Source of the DNA: Clostridia bacterium
GTDB lineage: Bacteria > Bacillota > Clostridia > Oscillospirales > CAG-272
Assembly (NCBI GenBank): GCA_017462035.1
Contig: JAFTRY010000012.1
Coordinates: forward strand, 1 to 55,561
Length of the DNA: 55,561 nucleotides
Direction of reading: 5' to 3'
Position numbers and translations under genes: made by a program. Every line of letters begins with the position of its first letter. Position 1 is the first letter of the stretch. A model generated the notes under the pieces. That model had not been told where the DNA came from. It was given only the letters and a program-made list of their open reading frames with translations, and did no database searches. Below are positions 14,486 through 23,341 of this stretch, piece after piece.

Positions 14486-15919
14486 TTAACCGTTCAGCTT
14501 GGGGTCAAAGGCGTCGCGCAGTCCGTCACCAAACAGATTGAGAGACAAAACGATGAGAGAGATCACCACCGCAGGAATCACCAGACGGTGAGGATAACTC
14601 ATGAATCCGTCCAACGCGTCGGATGCCAAGGATCCGAGAGAGGGCATGGGAGCGTTAACACCCAAGCCAAGGAAAGACAGATAGCTTTCCGTGAAGATCG
14701 CGCTGGGGATCTGCAAAGCGGTGGAAATAATCACCACGCTGATACAGTTGGGAATCAGATGCTTGCGGATGATCCAAGAGCTCTTGGCTCCGGATGCCTT
14801 GGCGGAAAGGACATATTCCTGCTCACGCAAGGACAGGATCTGTCCGCGGATCAGACGGGACATGGACACCCAATAGAGCAGACCGAATACGATAAACAAG
14901 CTGATGATGTTACTTCCGATCTCTGCCAGAACAGTCCCCTCAATGGCGGGTCCGAGAGTTTGCTTCAGCACCGCTGAAAGCAGAATGACCAACAGCATAT
15001 CCGGCAACGAATAAATAATATCCACGATACGCATGATGAACAGGTCCACCTTACCGCCGCAATATCCGGCAATGGAGCCGATCAGCATACCGATGATCAA
15101 AACGATGATACTGGCGAACAAGCCTACGAGCAAAGAAACTCTCATTCCGTAGACCACGCGAATCAGGTAGTCACGTCCGTGAGCGTCGGTTCCGAAAATA
15201 TGGGGGAACACGCTCTCGGTTTCACCCTCATACCCGACGAGGTATACGATATGGTAGCCGTCAGCCGCCTCAATCAGCGTCACGTCACCCGAGGTGCGGA
15301 CAGCCTTACCGAAGAAGGTGGTTTCAAAGACCCAATCTGCGATCTGTTCCGAGTCTCCGAAGGATTTATGGTCGGCTTTTTCGATAGAATCAAAACTAAT
15401 GTTCAAAAAGCTATTGGAGACACCCTCGGTACTATGGCTTTCCAACGCCTTAAAGGACGCCTCACTGCCATCTCCGCTCTGAAATTCCTCCAGTATCTTC
15501 TCCGCACGCGCCTTAGCGGCACCGACAAGAGCCTTGTCCGTTGTGTTTTCGCTCTCCACGGGAGCCTCAATGAAGATCTCATAAACATTTGCCTGACCTA
15601 AGAGCTTTTCTCTCTCGGCAGTGCCGTACTCAAAGGGAGCCAGATTGTTATAAGAATTATCCATTCTTCCGTATTTTCCCATTCCCAGCATCTGGTCGTA
15701 GCCGTAGGGCCAGAACAGAGGGACAAAAATACAGATCAGAATCATGAAGACGATGACGAAGAAGCTGACCGTCGCCACCTTGTTCTTCAGCAAGCGCTTC
15801 ACGCCATCCTTGAAAAAGGTGGTGGAAGGACGCATTTTTACCATATATTCTTTTTCGCTCTCGGTGGCAGGAAGGAACGCGTCAACATCCATCTGCATAC
15901 TAAAAGGTCTTTTTTTCAT
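14486..15919 (-). CDS. oppC: Oligopeptide ABC permease OppC with parvulin-like ectodomain insertion
   Basis: About 477 residues against roughly 300 for normal OppC. N-terminal cytoplasmic tail, first transmembrane helix (about 48-70), then an inserted extracytoplasmic segment of about 140 residues (about 95-235), then the standard block HIFGTDAHGRDYLIRVVYG and the BPD permease domain with EAA loop (SAKASGAKSSWIIRKHLIPN). The insertion has the pattern AxxILEEFQSGDGSEASFKALE ... ADWVFE ... GDVTLIEAADGYHIVYLVG, which resembles SurA/PrsA-type parvulin (peptidyl-prolyl isomerase) domains of clostridial proteins; catalytic residues cannot be confirmed. The ATG at 15919 has AGGAGG 11 bases upstream; an ATG three codons earlier is too close to it. 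Confidence 0.9.
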   Translation of the reverse strand: MKKRPFSMQMDVDAFLPATESEKEYMVKMRPSTTFFKDGVKRLLKNKVATVSFFVIVFMILICIFVPLFWPYGYDQMLGMGKYGRMDNSYNNLAPFEYGTAEREKLLGQANVYEIFIEAPVESENTTDKALVGAAKARAEKILEEFQSGDGSEASFKALESHSTEGVSNSFLNISFDSIEKADHKSFGDSEQIADWVFETTFFGKAVRTSGDVTLIEAADGYHIVYLVGYEGETESVFPHIFGTDAHGRDYLIRVVYGMRVSLLVGLFASIIVLIIGMLIGSIAGYCGGKVDLFIMRIVDIIYSLPDMLLVILLSAVLKQTLGPAIEGTVLAEIGSNIISLFIVFGLLYWVSMSRLIRGQILSLREQEYVLSAKASGAKSSWIIRKHLIPNCISVVIISTALQIPSAIFTESYLSFLGLGVNAPMPSLGSLASDALDGFMSYPHRLVIPAVVISLIVLSLNLFGDGLRDAFDPKLNG

Positions 15920-15935
15920 GTTTGGCATTTCCTCC

Positions 15936-16865
15936 TCACTCCAGATTGATACGGGGGTCAACGATCTTATACATAATATCGCTGAGCAGGTTCATAATAA
16001 CGATCAGAGCCGCCAAAACGATGGTCGTACCCATCAGCAACGGATAATCACGGCTTGTAATGCTGTTTACAAAAGCCCGTCCGATTCCGGGAACGGCAAA
16101 GATCTGTTCCACAACCAAGGAACCGGTAACGATGTAAGCAAGCATGGGACCAAAATAAGTAATGACGGGAATGAGGGAATTCTTCAGCGCGTGTCCGAAG
16201 ATCACCTTGGGACCTGAAACACCCTTTGCCTTAGCGGTACGGATATAATCCTGACCCAGCACGTCCAGCATGGAGGAACGGGTCAAACGGGTAATATGGG
16301 CTGTGGGATTCAACGCCAGGGTAACGACCGGCAGGATCAGTCCCTTGGTTTCCGCACCGTTTGCCGGCACCCACCCTAAGTGCACCGCAAATAGAAAGAG
16401 CAACAGTGTACCCATAATGAAGGATGGCATGGAGACGAAGGCGGTGGTGATCACCATAATCACGCGGTCAATCAGTTTATTCCTGCGAAGAGCTGCTACA
16501 GAGCCCAACACCACACCAACCACAAGGGACGCGAAAGCGGCAATCAAACCAAGCTTCGCCGAAGTAGCCAGACCCTCAGCGATGATCTCGGTCACCATCT
16601 TTCCCCTCTGCTTCAAAGAGGGTCCGAAGTCAAAATCGGTAACGATATCCTTCAGATACGTGACGTACTGCTCCCAAACCGGCTTATCCAAGCCGTATTT
16701 TGCTTCCAGTGATGCCAGTGCCGTCTCAGAAATGGCTTTCTCCCCCAAGAAGGGTCCGCCGGGAACGGCATGCATGACGAAAAAGGTAACCGTGATGACC
16801 ACCCAGATCGTCAGAATCGCCAGCAATACGCGCTTTATAATGTAGAGCAATGTTTTGGAACTCAT
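15936..16865 (-). CDS. oppB: Oligopeptide ABC permease OppB
   Basis: 309 residues. First permease of the importer: N-terminal helix RRVLLAILTIWVVITVTFFVM with the DPP/OppB motif HAVPGGPF, then LEAKYGLDKPVWEQYVTYL, six-helix BPD permease core and EAA loop (TAKAKGVSGPKVIFGHALKNSLIPVI). Ends with the standard DPRINL. The ATG is 3 bases after an AAGGAAAGG-rich stretch and overlaps (ATGA) a 41-codon upstream ORF, so it may be translationally coupled. First full-length gene of the operon. Confidence 0.94.
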   Translation of the reverse strand: MSSKTLLYIIKRVLLAILTIWVVITVTFFVMHAVPGGPFLGEKAISETALASLEAKYGLDKPVWEQYVTYLKDIVTDFDFGPSLKQRGKMVTEIIAEGLATSAKLGLIAAFASLVVGVVLGSVAALRRNKLIDRVIMVITTAFVSMPSFIMGTLLLFLFAVHLGWVPANGAETKGLILPVVTLALNPTAHITRLTRSSMLDVLGQDYIRTAKAKGVSGPKVIFGHALKNSLIPVITYFGPMLAYIVTGSLVVEQIFAVPGIGRAFVNSITSRDYPLLMGTTIVLAALIVIMNLLSDIMYKIVDPRINLE

Positions 16866-16987
16866 GTTTCGATCAAATCCTTTCCTTTGTCCGCAAGTCC
16901 CGCGGACAACGATATTTTCGGTACCGCCTCACCTGCCAATACATCCAAAAAACGCCCCTCAAGCATGGCAAGCTGAACAATAGACAT
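16862..16987 (-). CDS. Possible 41-residue leader ORF coupled to oppB
   Basis: Starts with ATG about 10 bases after the predicted transcription start, has a weak AGAGG site 5 bases upstream, and ends in TGA overlapping the oppB ATG. Translation begins MSIVQLAMLEGRF and ends KGKDLIET. No known family, no hydrophobic helix, no run of a regulatory amino acid. Could be a genuine small protein, a device to couple ribosomes onto oppB, or chance. An internal ATG at 16966 has no ribosome site. Confidence 0.35.
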   Translation of the reverse strand: MSIVQLAMLEGRFLDVLAGEAVPKISLSAGLADKGKDLIET

Positions 16988-17001
16988 AAATACCTCTGAT
17001 A

Positions 17002-17030
17002 ATTTTATCACAAAAATCTTATTTCGTCAA
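17002..17030 (-). promoter_or_regulatory. Promoter of the opp operon
   Basis: Minus-strand TTGACG, 17 bases, TAAAAT, preceded by TGTGA. Confidence 0.75.
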
Positions 17031-17100
17031 TACTTTTTCGGCTTTTTTTACATTTAATTTATGTTTTTTATTATTATTTTCATGTTTTTTGTTAAAAAAG

Positions 17101-17145
17101 CAAAAAATCCCGTCTGCTACCTGTTGTTCACAGGTAACAGACGGG
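17101..17145 (-). terminator. Terminator of rubrerythrin gene
   Basis: Stem CCCGTCTG(T/C)TACCTGT paired over 17109-17145 with one mismatch, followed on the minus strand by ATTTTTTG. Confidence 0.85.
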
Positions 17146-17153
17146 CAGAGCTC

Positions 17154-17810
17154 TCAATAATTCTCTTTTCTAATTTCGAAATAAGCCTGAGGATGGTTAC
17201 AAACGGGGCAACGATCGGGTGCCTTGACTCCCACCGCAATGTGACCGCAGTTGCGGCACTCCCAAATGGTAACACCGCTCTTTTCAAACACGGTCTTGGT
17301 CTCTACGTTATTCAAAAGGGCGCGGTAGCGCTCCTCGTGAGACTTCTCAATGGCTGCTACACCGCGGAACTGAGCCGCCAGTTCATGGAAGCCCTCCTCG
17401 TCCGCTTCTCTTGCCATACGGTCATACATATCTGTCCATTCCGCATTTTCTCCCTCGGCGGCATGAAGCAGATTTTCTGCCGTATCACCCAGCTCGCCCA
17501 ACGCCTTGAACCAAAGCTTAGCATGCTCCTTCTCGTTCTCAGCGGTCTGCAGGAAGAGGGCAGCGATCTGCTCGTACCCTGCCTTCTTGGCAACCGAGGC
17601 GAAATATGTATATTTGTTTCTCGCCTGGGACTCTCCGGCAAATGCCTCCCACAAATTTTTTTCCGTCTTGGTTCCCGCATAAATACTCTTGGCGGGGGGC
17701 GCCTCCTTGACAAACTTGGACGCATTCTGCTTGCAGACGGGGCAAACGAATTCATCGGTCATAGTGCCCTCATGAACGTAACCGCACACGGTACATTTCC
17801 ACTTTTCCAT
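17154..17810 (-). CDS. rbr: Rubrerythrin with rubredoxin-type domains at both ends
   Basis: 218 residues. Cytoplasmic peroxide-detoxifying diiron protein of anaerobes. N-terminal short rubredoxin-like knuckles CxxC (C6, C9) and CPVC (C23, C26); central ferritin-like four-helix domain with iron ligands in GESQARNKY and [11 protein letters not shown], and the second half EKSHEERY; C-terminal rubredoxin domain WECRNCGH ... [13 protein letters not shown]. Classical rubrerythrin has only the C-terminal rubredoxin and 'reverse' rubrerythrin only the N-terminal; having both is a less common layout. Single gene with its own terminator; a perfect AT palindrome upstream may be an operator. Confidence 0.93.
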   Translation of the reverse strand: MEKWKCTVCGYVHEGTMTDEFVCPVCKQNASKFVKEAPPAKSIYAGTKTEKNLWEAFAGESQARNKYTYFASVAKKAGYEQIAALFLQTAENEKEHAKLWFKALGELGDTAENLLHAAEGENAEWTDMYDRMAREADEEGFHELAAQFRGVAAIEKSHEERYRALLNNVETKTVFEKSGVTIWECRNCGHIAVGVKAPDRCPVCNHPQAYFEIRKENY

Positions 17811-17848
17811 GTTATTTTCTCCTTTTCTACATATTAAGATAATTTTAC

Positions 17849-17864
17849 ATATTTAATTAAATAT
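17849..17864. promoter_or_regulatory. 16-bp AT-rich palindrome upstream of rbr
   Basis: ATATTTAATTAAATAT, a perfect inverted repeat 39 bases before the rbr ATG. It resembles AT-rich operators in general but does not fit the PerR consensus well; regulator unknown. Confidence 0.4.
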
Positions 17865-17926
17865 AGCGGAACCGACTCAGACCAAACGCTCCGCTGTAAA
17901 AGCCATCCCCAAAAAAGAACTTTACC

Positions 17927-18133
17927 TTAACCCTTTTCCTTGTAGTACAGCATGCAGTGACAGTATCCTTCAAAATCAGGGTCTGCGATCTGCTCTCGGA
18001 ATTCTTTACAAATACACTTGAATTCCTCGGTTTTGGGAATGCGGCAAGGGCAGTATCCCCCCTTCGCCTTCAAGCCCTCTCGAATACGGGCAACTACCTC
18101 CGAGTCATCATTGAGCCGAATCTTCGGTTTCAT
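17927..18133 (-). CDS. Ferredoxin:thioredoxin reductase catalytic-subunit-like protein
   Basis: 68 residues. Contains six cysteines in the family pattern CPC (C28, C30), CIC (C40, C42) and CHC (C58, C60), which in ferredoxin:thioredoxin reductase beta subunits hold a [4Fe-4S] cluster next to a redox-active disulfide. Predicted to pass electrons from ferredoxin to a thioredoxin or other disulfide. The protein is shorter than plant/cyanobacterial subunits, and neither the variable subunit nor a thioredoxin gene lies nearby. It starts 6 bases after the HdeD-like gene, in the same operon. Confidence 0.85.
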   Translation of the reverse strand: MKPKIRLNDDSEVVARIREGLKAKGGYCPCRIPKTEEFKCICKEFREQIADPDFEGYCHCMLYYKEKG

Positions 18134-18139
18134 GATCTC

Positions 18140-18610
18140 TTACTTTTTAGAGGTCCGCTGACCCATCAGCTCCATCACGCCGTCAGCAATCAACAGGATA
18201 CCGATGACAATAAACAACCAGTCCAGGGTAGCCCACTTACTGATTACCAGCATAACACCCGCAAAAATAGCCAAAGCCGAGAAAACAATATCCCAGACGT
18301 TCTTGGTTTTCAACGCCTTCAAGAGAGAAAGAACACCCTTGACAGCAATCAAAATGCCAAAGATCAGAAGAACGATTTCCAGGAACAGCCAGCCTCCCAG
18401 CATGATAATTAAACCAATCACGATGCTGATCACACCGCCGGCAACCTCCTTTTTCACCAAATCCACGATACCAACCACCAAAAACAGGATTCCCGCAATG
18501 GTGAGCATCCAATCGAGGACCGTGGCGCGGAACACACAAAACAGAATACCGACCAGGATATACAGTACTGCGGTGGTCAAATTTGAATTTTTCTTTTTAG
18601 ATACGGACAT
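18140..18610 (-). CDS. HdeD/DUF308-family membrane protein
   Basis: 156 residues with about six hydrophobic helices arranged as three similar pairs (LYILVGILF..., LTIAGILFLVVGIVDLV, ISIVIGLIIMLGG, LLIFGILIAVKGVLSLL, LAIFAGVMLVI, LFIVIGILLIADGVMEL), the internal repeat of the DUF308/HdeD family. E. coli HdeD is linked to acid resistance; function here is not known. First gene of an operon with the FTR-like gene, read from a consensus promoter. Ribosome site GGAGGG upstream. Confidence 0.85.
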   Translation of the reverse strand: MSVSKKKNSNLTTAVLYILVGILFCVFRATVLDWMLTIAGILFLVVGIVDLVKKEVAGGVISIVIGLIIMLGGWLFLEIVLLIFGILIAVKGVLSLLKALKTKNVWDIVFSALAIFAGVMLVISKWATLDWLFIVIGILLIADGVMELMGQRTSKK

Positions 18611-18661
18611 TTTTATTCTCCCTCCGTTCGTATTAATTCGTGATATTTCTTCACTTTAGTC

Positions 18662-18690
18662 ATTATAGCACAGGAGTTTCTCCTTGTCAA
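18662..18690 (-). promoter_or_regulatory. Promoter of HdeD-like/FTR operon
   Basis: Minus-strand TTGACA, 17 bases, TATAAT. The spacer holds AGGAG-AAA-CTCCT, an inverted repeat that could be an operator. Confidence 0.85.
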
Positions 18691-18749
18691 TGCTCTTTCG
18701 ACGGCTTATTTTAAAGTTTTTCCTTTCTTTCTCTTTTTTTCTCAGTCGA

Positions 18750-18778
18750 TTGACAAAAGTAAGATTTTGTGATACAAT
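18750..18778 (+). promoter_or_regulatory. Promoter of the glycosyltransferase cluster
   Basis: TTGACA, 17 bases, TACAAT with TGTGA before the -10. Fixes the first gene's start downstream of about 18785. Confidence 0.8.
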
Positions 18779-18806
18779 GAACTATCTAGGCAAAGTAGGT
18801 GATGAA

Positions 18807-20870
18807 ATGGATTGTATATTGAAGAAACGGTGCTCCTTCCAAACACCAATCCTCGCGGCTCTGGTCTGCGCGTCGGTTGGTGTATACGGTTGCGCCTTTT
18901 TTCACGAGCCGCGCGTCCTGTACATCTCCCTATTTCTTTCCCTGCTCCTTTTTCTTTGGAGTCACGGAGTAGAGGCAAAAAACAGGTTCTCCCTGTGCCA
19001 TGCGGACCGTAAACTGCTGCCCATACTGGGAATCGGCTTTGGAATTCTTTCGCTTTCCTTCCTCCTCGGGGGTATCCGTTCCGTCGGGAACGGAGATGAC
19101 TCGTGGCTAAGCTTCCTTTGGTCGGTGCTCTTCCTCGGATTAACGGTGCTGGAATTCTTTTTCCTTTACAAAAGCCGCTCCCAACACTCTCAGAGAAATT
19201 ACCGAATACTGTGTCGGGATCTCTACACCATAGGCGGTGTGTGTGTCCTGCTCACAGTGCTAAATCTGGAAATTTTCAATGCTTGGATCCGATGGGATAG
19301 TTACGACTACTATTATTATATGAGCCGTCTGACCCCCGATCTGCTTACCGATCTTGACAGCCTGCGCCTTGCCAACCACGCGGCATACGCGGTCTCTCTT
19401 CTGTATCTGATATTTAACGGGATCATCGGAGATCCCGCGGCTACCGTCTATACGCTGAATCTGGCAATGCTCATCGGAGGAACCATTCTGTTCTGGCGAA
19501 TCGTCCGCATTCATTTTCCTCATTGGAACGCATGGAGTCACCTTCTGATCAGCCTCACCTTTTCTTTTTCTCCCTTTACCTTCGGATTGGTATATACCGT
19601 TGGGCTCGAATGGTTTTTGATGTTCGGTATTTTGCTCTTTTTCTGGGGAGACGCGGAGGGGCTTCCCGTCATGCAGGGCTTTGGAATGCTTCTAATGTGC
19701 TTCAGTAAGGAAACCGGAGTCGTTTTGTTATTTGCCATCATGGCAGTCAGACTTTTAGGCTCTCTGTACATCCGACGTCACGAGCCTCTGCTTCGCCGCG
19801 TAGAGCTTCCTCTTTCTCTTACCGCTCTCTCCTTTGCCGCCATCTGGCTTGTGGATCTCCGCACCTTCAGCTGGCTCTCCAGCAACCAAAGTTCCGCGGA
19901 GAACAATACCGAGGGCATTCAAGCGAGCTTCAACAAATTTGAATGGAACCCCACGTTTGTAGCGGATCGGATCCGGTCTCTTCTGTTTTCCAATTTCACC
20001 TGGCTGCTTCTCTTGATTCTTTTAGCAGGAGCCCTTGCATATCTTCTCTTCCGCCGGAGCCGACCCGGTCACTCTACTTTTCTTTTTGTGGCACAGGTAC
20101 TGGCTGCGCTGTTTGCCGGTTTTCTCACCACGATCTTGTTCGTCACCTACAATCACATTCGTTACGCGGGTCCCCTGGTGCTTATGCTTTTGCTTTTGCT
20201 CCCTCATGCCGTGAATCAGATTCGTTCCCTTCCCATCCGCGCCTCTCTATGCGGTACCCTGACGGTCTGCTTTTTGTTGCAGTGCTACTTTACGGTAGAC
20301 CCCGCCATGCACCTTGCCTTTGAAACCATTGATAAGGGAAATGGACGTCTGGCGTATAGCGAGAACAATGTCATTTCCACTGAGGATGCCGAACGCTCCT
20401 CCCTACCAATTTCGGTAAACACCCAATACAATCGTGAGATCTTGTACTTCGACCAAGCCCTGGATCGGCTGTTGCGAAGTATTTCCTATGACGAAGAGAC
20501 CTGTCTCGTTTTTTCCGCTGAATATTCTCAGCAATCCCTGGGTTACCGAGTCTATACCGAGTACCTGATTCTGGGATTTGGCTATGCCCATACGGAGGAG
20601 CCCCGATATCTTGTTTGGGATGAGGAAAGTGAGACACGAACGCTGACCGCCGATGATGACCAACCCAGGATCGAAATTTGCTATGCGGATACTCCGTGGG
20701 ATATTCAAAGAACCTTCCCACACTTTGAGCGAGTTGTTTATATCCAAATGCCCTTCCGCGACGAATCGTTCCAAGATCGTCTGTTAGAGGATTTCAGTTG
20801 GGAAACGATCGCATCCGAAAAATACAACGGATGGGAGATTAACGCCATTGAAATCAAGAATGTGCATTGA
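18807..20870 (+). CDS. Large polytopic membrane protein, probable GT-C type glycosyltransferase
   Basis: About 687 residues. Some 12 predicted transmembrane helices over residues 15-525, then a soluble C-terminal part of about 160 residues. An acidic loop after a helix (NAWIRWDSYDYYYYMSRL) is in the position of the catalytic acidic motif of GT-C enzymes that use polyprenyl-phosphate sugars. No strong family signature, so the assignment rests on topology and on its neighbours, a GT2 and a GT87 gene. Start at 18807 (MDCILKK) because the promoter overlaps the longer ORF's beginning. Expected role: cell-surface polysaccharide or lipid-linked sugar assembly. Confidence 0.6.
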   Translation: MDCILKKRCSFQTPILAALVCASVGVYGCAFFHEPRVLYISLFLSLLLFLWSHGVEAKNRFSLCHADRKLLPILGIGFGILSLSFLLGGIRSVGNGDDSWLSFLWSVLFLGLTVLEFFFLYKSRSQHSQRNYRILCRDLYTIGGVCVLLTVLNLEIFNAWIRWDSYDYYYYMSRLTPDLLTDLDSLRLANHAAYAVSLLYLIFNGIIGDPAATVYTLNLAMLIGGTILFWRIVRIHFPHWNAWSHLLISLTFSFSPFTFGLVYTVGLEWFLMFGILLFFWGDAEGLPVMQGFGMLLMCFSKETGVVLLFAIMAVRLLGSLYIRRHEPLLRRVELPLSLTALSFAAIWLVDLRTFSWLSSNQSSAENNTEGIQASFNKFEWNPTFVADRIRSLLFSNFTWLLLLILLAGALAYLLFRRSRPGHSTFLFVAQVLAALFAGFLTTILFVTYNHIRYAGPLVLMLLLLLPHAVNQIRSLPIRASLCGTLTVCFLLQCYFTVDPAMHLAFETIDKGNGRLAYSENNVISTEDAERSSLPISVNTQYNREILYFDQALDRLLRSISYDEETCLVFSAEYSQQSLGYRVYTEYLILGFGYAHTEEPRYLVWDEESETRTLTADDDQPRIEICYADTPWDIQRTFPHFERVVYIQMPFRDESFQDRLLEDFSWETIASEKYNGWEINAIEIKNVH

Positions 20871-20937
20871 CTATTTCTGCTATTTTTTACAATTATAAAA
20901 AGGATGGCACGGTCAGCCATCGGAAAGGAGCCGCCTC

Positions 20938-21903
20938 TTGATTAGCATCGTCATTCCCGTTTATAACGGAGAAGCATATATTTGCCGTTGCATAGAGAGC
21001 CTATTTGCCTCCCCGAATCATGAATCAGACTTGGAGGTAATTGCCGTCAACGACGGAAGCCGCGACCGCTCCTCAGAGCTGTTGCACGAGCTGGCGGACC
21101 GTTATTCCTCCCTTCGCGTGATCGATCAGGAAAACAGCGGTGCCGCCCAGGCAAGAAAGCTTGGAATTTCCCTTGCCGCAGGCGACTACATCGGTTTTTT
21201 GGACGCAGACGATTGGGCATCCGCTGACTTTTATATCTCTCTTGAAAAAAAAGCCAAGGAATCCCAAGCAGACATTGTAGTGGGAAATTATACAGAGGAA
21301 TATCCCTCCCGCTCCCAGCCTCAAAGCAACCACTTTGACGAGGGTCAGACCTTCCCCCTGACTCCCGAGGAAGCACTTCGCTACCTTCATTGCCGCCGCG
21401 CCGTCTTTCCCTTCCCTTGGAATAAGCTCTACCGCGCTGAGATTCTCCGCTCCATTGACTTTCCAACAGGTAATTTTGTAGGGGAGGATTATCTTATGCA
21501 GCTTCAGTTGTTTGAAAAAGCAACCCGTATCGACTTTGCGGACGTAAACGGCTACCACTATGTCCTTACGGAAAACAGTGCCAGCCGAAGCGGATACAGT
21601 GCTTCCACCCTCTTGGCATATAATCATTTCAAGGAGGATTTTGCTTACGTCAGTGCCCGCTATCCCAAGCAAATTCCGGAAGCCACCCATTATCTCATAA
21701 CCGAGTATCTGGCGTGTATCATCGCCATGGGTAGGAATAAAACCTACAATAAAGATATGATCCGTGAGATCAAAAAATTTGTCCGGAAGGGACTTGGCGG
21801 CTTTCTTGGTGCCGACTACGTTCCCCTTCGGATGAAGGGCAGTGCCCTCGCTTTTGCGGTTAGTTACCGCTTACTCGTTACCGTGTACCGCATTTTGGCA
21901 TAA
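20938..21903 (+). CDS. Family 2 glycosyltransferase
   Basis: 321 residues. GT-A fold cytoplasmic transferase using nucleotide sugar. N-terminus ISIVIPVYNGEAYICRCIES, nucleotide-binding VNDGSRD, and the metal-binding LDADDW (DxD). A hydrophobic C-terminal tail may lie at the membrane. Starts with TTG at 20938, with AGGAG 7 bases upstream; no ATG is possible without losing the conserved first strand. Lies 67 bases after the GT-C gene and 31 bases before the GT87 gene; likely one operon for surface glycan synthesis. Confidence 0.92.
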   Translation: MISIVIPVYNGEAYICRCIESLFASPNHESDLEVIAVNDGSRDRSSELLHELADRYSSLRVIDQENSGAAQARKLGISLAAGDYIGFLDADDWASADFYISLEKKAKESQADIVVGNYTEEYPSRSQPQSNHFDEGQTFPLTPEEALRYLHCRRAVFPFPWNKLYRAEILRSIDFPTGNFVGEDYLMQLQLFEKATRIDFADVNGYHYVLTENSASRSGYSASTLLAYNHFKEDFAYVSARYPKQIPEATHYLITEYLACIIAMGRNKTYNKDMIREIKKFVRKGLGGFLGADYVPLRMKGSALAFAVSYRLLVTVYRILA

Positions 21904-21934
21904 AAATCGATCTACCGATCAGAAAGGAGAACCG

Positions 21935-23164
21935 ATGAACGCTTTGCACAAATGGAAGGACAGATGGAATACCATGCGTGAGCAAAAGAATTTTGGAATG
22001 TTTTTCATTGCCGTCACGCTTTTGTCTTTTGGCGTGTATCTTTTTCTGTCCCTCATCAGCCTGGGACACCTGTTTCCCACGGTATTTTACGTCCGGGGAA
22101 CCGATTTCTTCATGGATTTTTTCAATTCGATTCGAGATGCGGCACAGGGAGTGGAAGCCTATACCGAACGTCACATCATCTACCCACCCATGGCGAATAT
22201 GTTTTTCTGGCTTTTGGCAAAGATTACCCCCGACGGCTACAACGCCACCGAGTTTGATGACCGAAAGGACTGGATGCAGGAACCTGTTGCCATCGTGTTG
22301 CTCCTGACATTTATTCTCATCTGCACACTTCTGTTTGCTCTTTGCGTATGGAAAAGCCTGAGATGCGATCAAAAAACCAAGTGGCTGTTTACCGCCGCCT
22401 CCGTTCTCTGTATCCCCTATTTTAATATGATGGAGCGGGGCAACATTCTGATCCTGTGCATGATCGCTCTGCTGATCTATATCCAAACCTATGAAAGCGA
22501 GAAATGGTATTGGAGAGAGCTTGGCTTACTGGCTCTGGCATTTTCTTTTTCCATTAAGCTCTACCCGATCCTCTTTGCCTGGGTCCTACTGGCGGATAAG
22601 CGATACTGGGCAATTATCCGATGTGCTCTGTATTCCCTGGCGATGCTGATCCTTCCCTTCTTCTGCTTCGGAGGACCTACCGTTTTTCTGTCACTGCTCC
22701 AAAACATTTTCTCCTTCTCCTCCGGCGGCGGTGGTGCCGCAAGCGGAATTACAAACTTTCTCCATCTCCCTCCTCAGCTGCTTCCCATTCTGACCTACTC
22801 CATCTTCGGATTGGCAGTGCTAAACTTCCTGGTAGCACCCTGGGTATACGAAAAGCGTTGGAAGGTGCTGATGTGCGGATGTATGGCATTCGTCGCGTTT
22901 CCTTCTCTCACCTCCACCTACGGCTGGATTCTGTTTCTTCTTCCCCTGATCCTATTTGTCAACGAAAAGGAGGCGCAAGCCTCAGATTTCTCCTATATTG
23001 TTACCATGACCGTTCCCTTCGCTTTTCTTACGATCCCCATTACCTTCCACGTAACGGCAAACGCGGTCGCCGTTTACCTAGCACTGTGGATCCTGCTTGG
23101 CATGACCACAGTACAGACCTGCAAGGAGATCCGGGCGAGAATACGAGAAAAAAAGACGGCATGA
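21935..23164 (+). CDS. GT87-like polyprenyl-phosphate-sugar transferase
   Basis: 409 residues, about 10-11 transmembrane helices. The first extracytoplasmic loop reads GTDFFMDFFNSIRDA followed by HIIYPPMANMFFWLLA, the D...YPPxxxxxF pattern of the DUF2029/GT87 (mannosyl- or arabinofuranosyl-transferase-like) family. Start at 21935 because AGGAGA lies just upstream; the longer frame overlaps the GT2 gene. Last gene of the glycosyltransferase cluster, followed by a terminator-like hairpin. Confidence 0.8.
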   Translation: MNALHKWKDRWNTMREQKNFGMFFIAVTLLSFGVYLFLSLISLGHLFPTVFYVRGTDFFMDFFNSIRDAAQGVEAYTERHIIYPPMANMFFWLLAKITPDGYNATEFDDRKDWMQEPVAIVLLLTFILICTLLFALCVWKSLRCDQKTKWLFTAASVLCIPYFNMMERGNILILCMIALLIYIQTYESEKWYWRELGLLALAFSFSIKLYPILFAWVLLADKRYWAIIRCALYSLAMLILPFFCFGGPTVFLSLLQNIFSFSSGGGGAASGITNFLHLPPQLLPILTYSIFGLAVLNFLVAPWVYEKRWKVLMCGCMAFVAFPSLTSTYGWILFLLPLILFVNEKEAQASDFSYIVTMTVPFAFLTIPITFHVTANAVAVYLALWILLGMTTVQTCKEIRARIREKKTA

Positions 23165-23212
23165 CCCAAGCCTACTTTGAAAAACAGACTGCGAACTGAG
23201 TCGCATACGCCA

Positions 23213-23242
23213 AAAGGAAACAGAAACCAATCTGTTTCCTTT
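23213..23242 (+). terminator. Terminator-like hairpin after GT cluster
   Basis: Perfect 12-bp stem AAAGGAAACAGA/TCTGTTTCCTTT with a 6-base loop; followed by AGAATTATAAAA, so only a weak U-tract. Confidence 0.6.
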
Positions 23243-23341
23243 AGAATTATAAAATACCGCACATCCTAAATGTATACACCCTTGAAATCTATTGTTCCAT
23301 ATTTGTTTTATTAAAAAAATCCGTACTAAGGAGAGAGAGCC

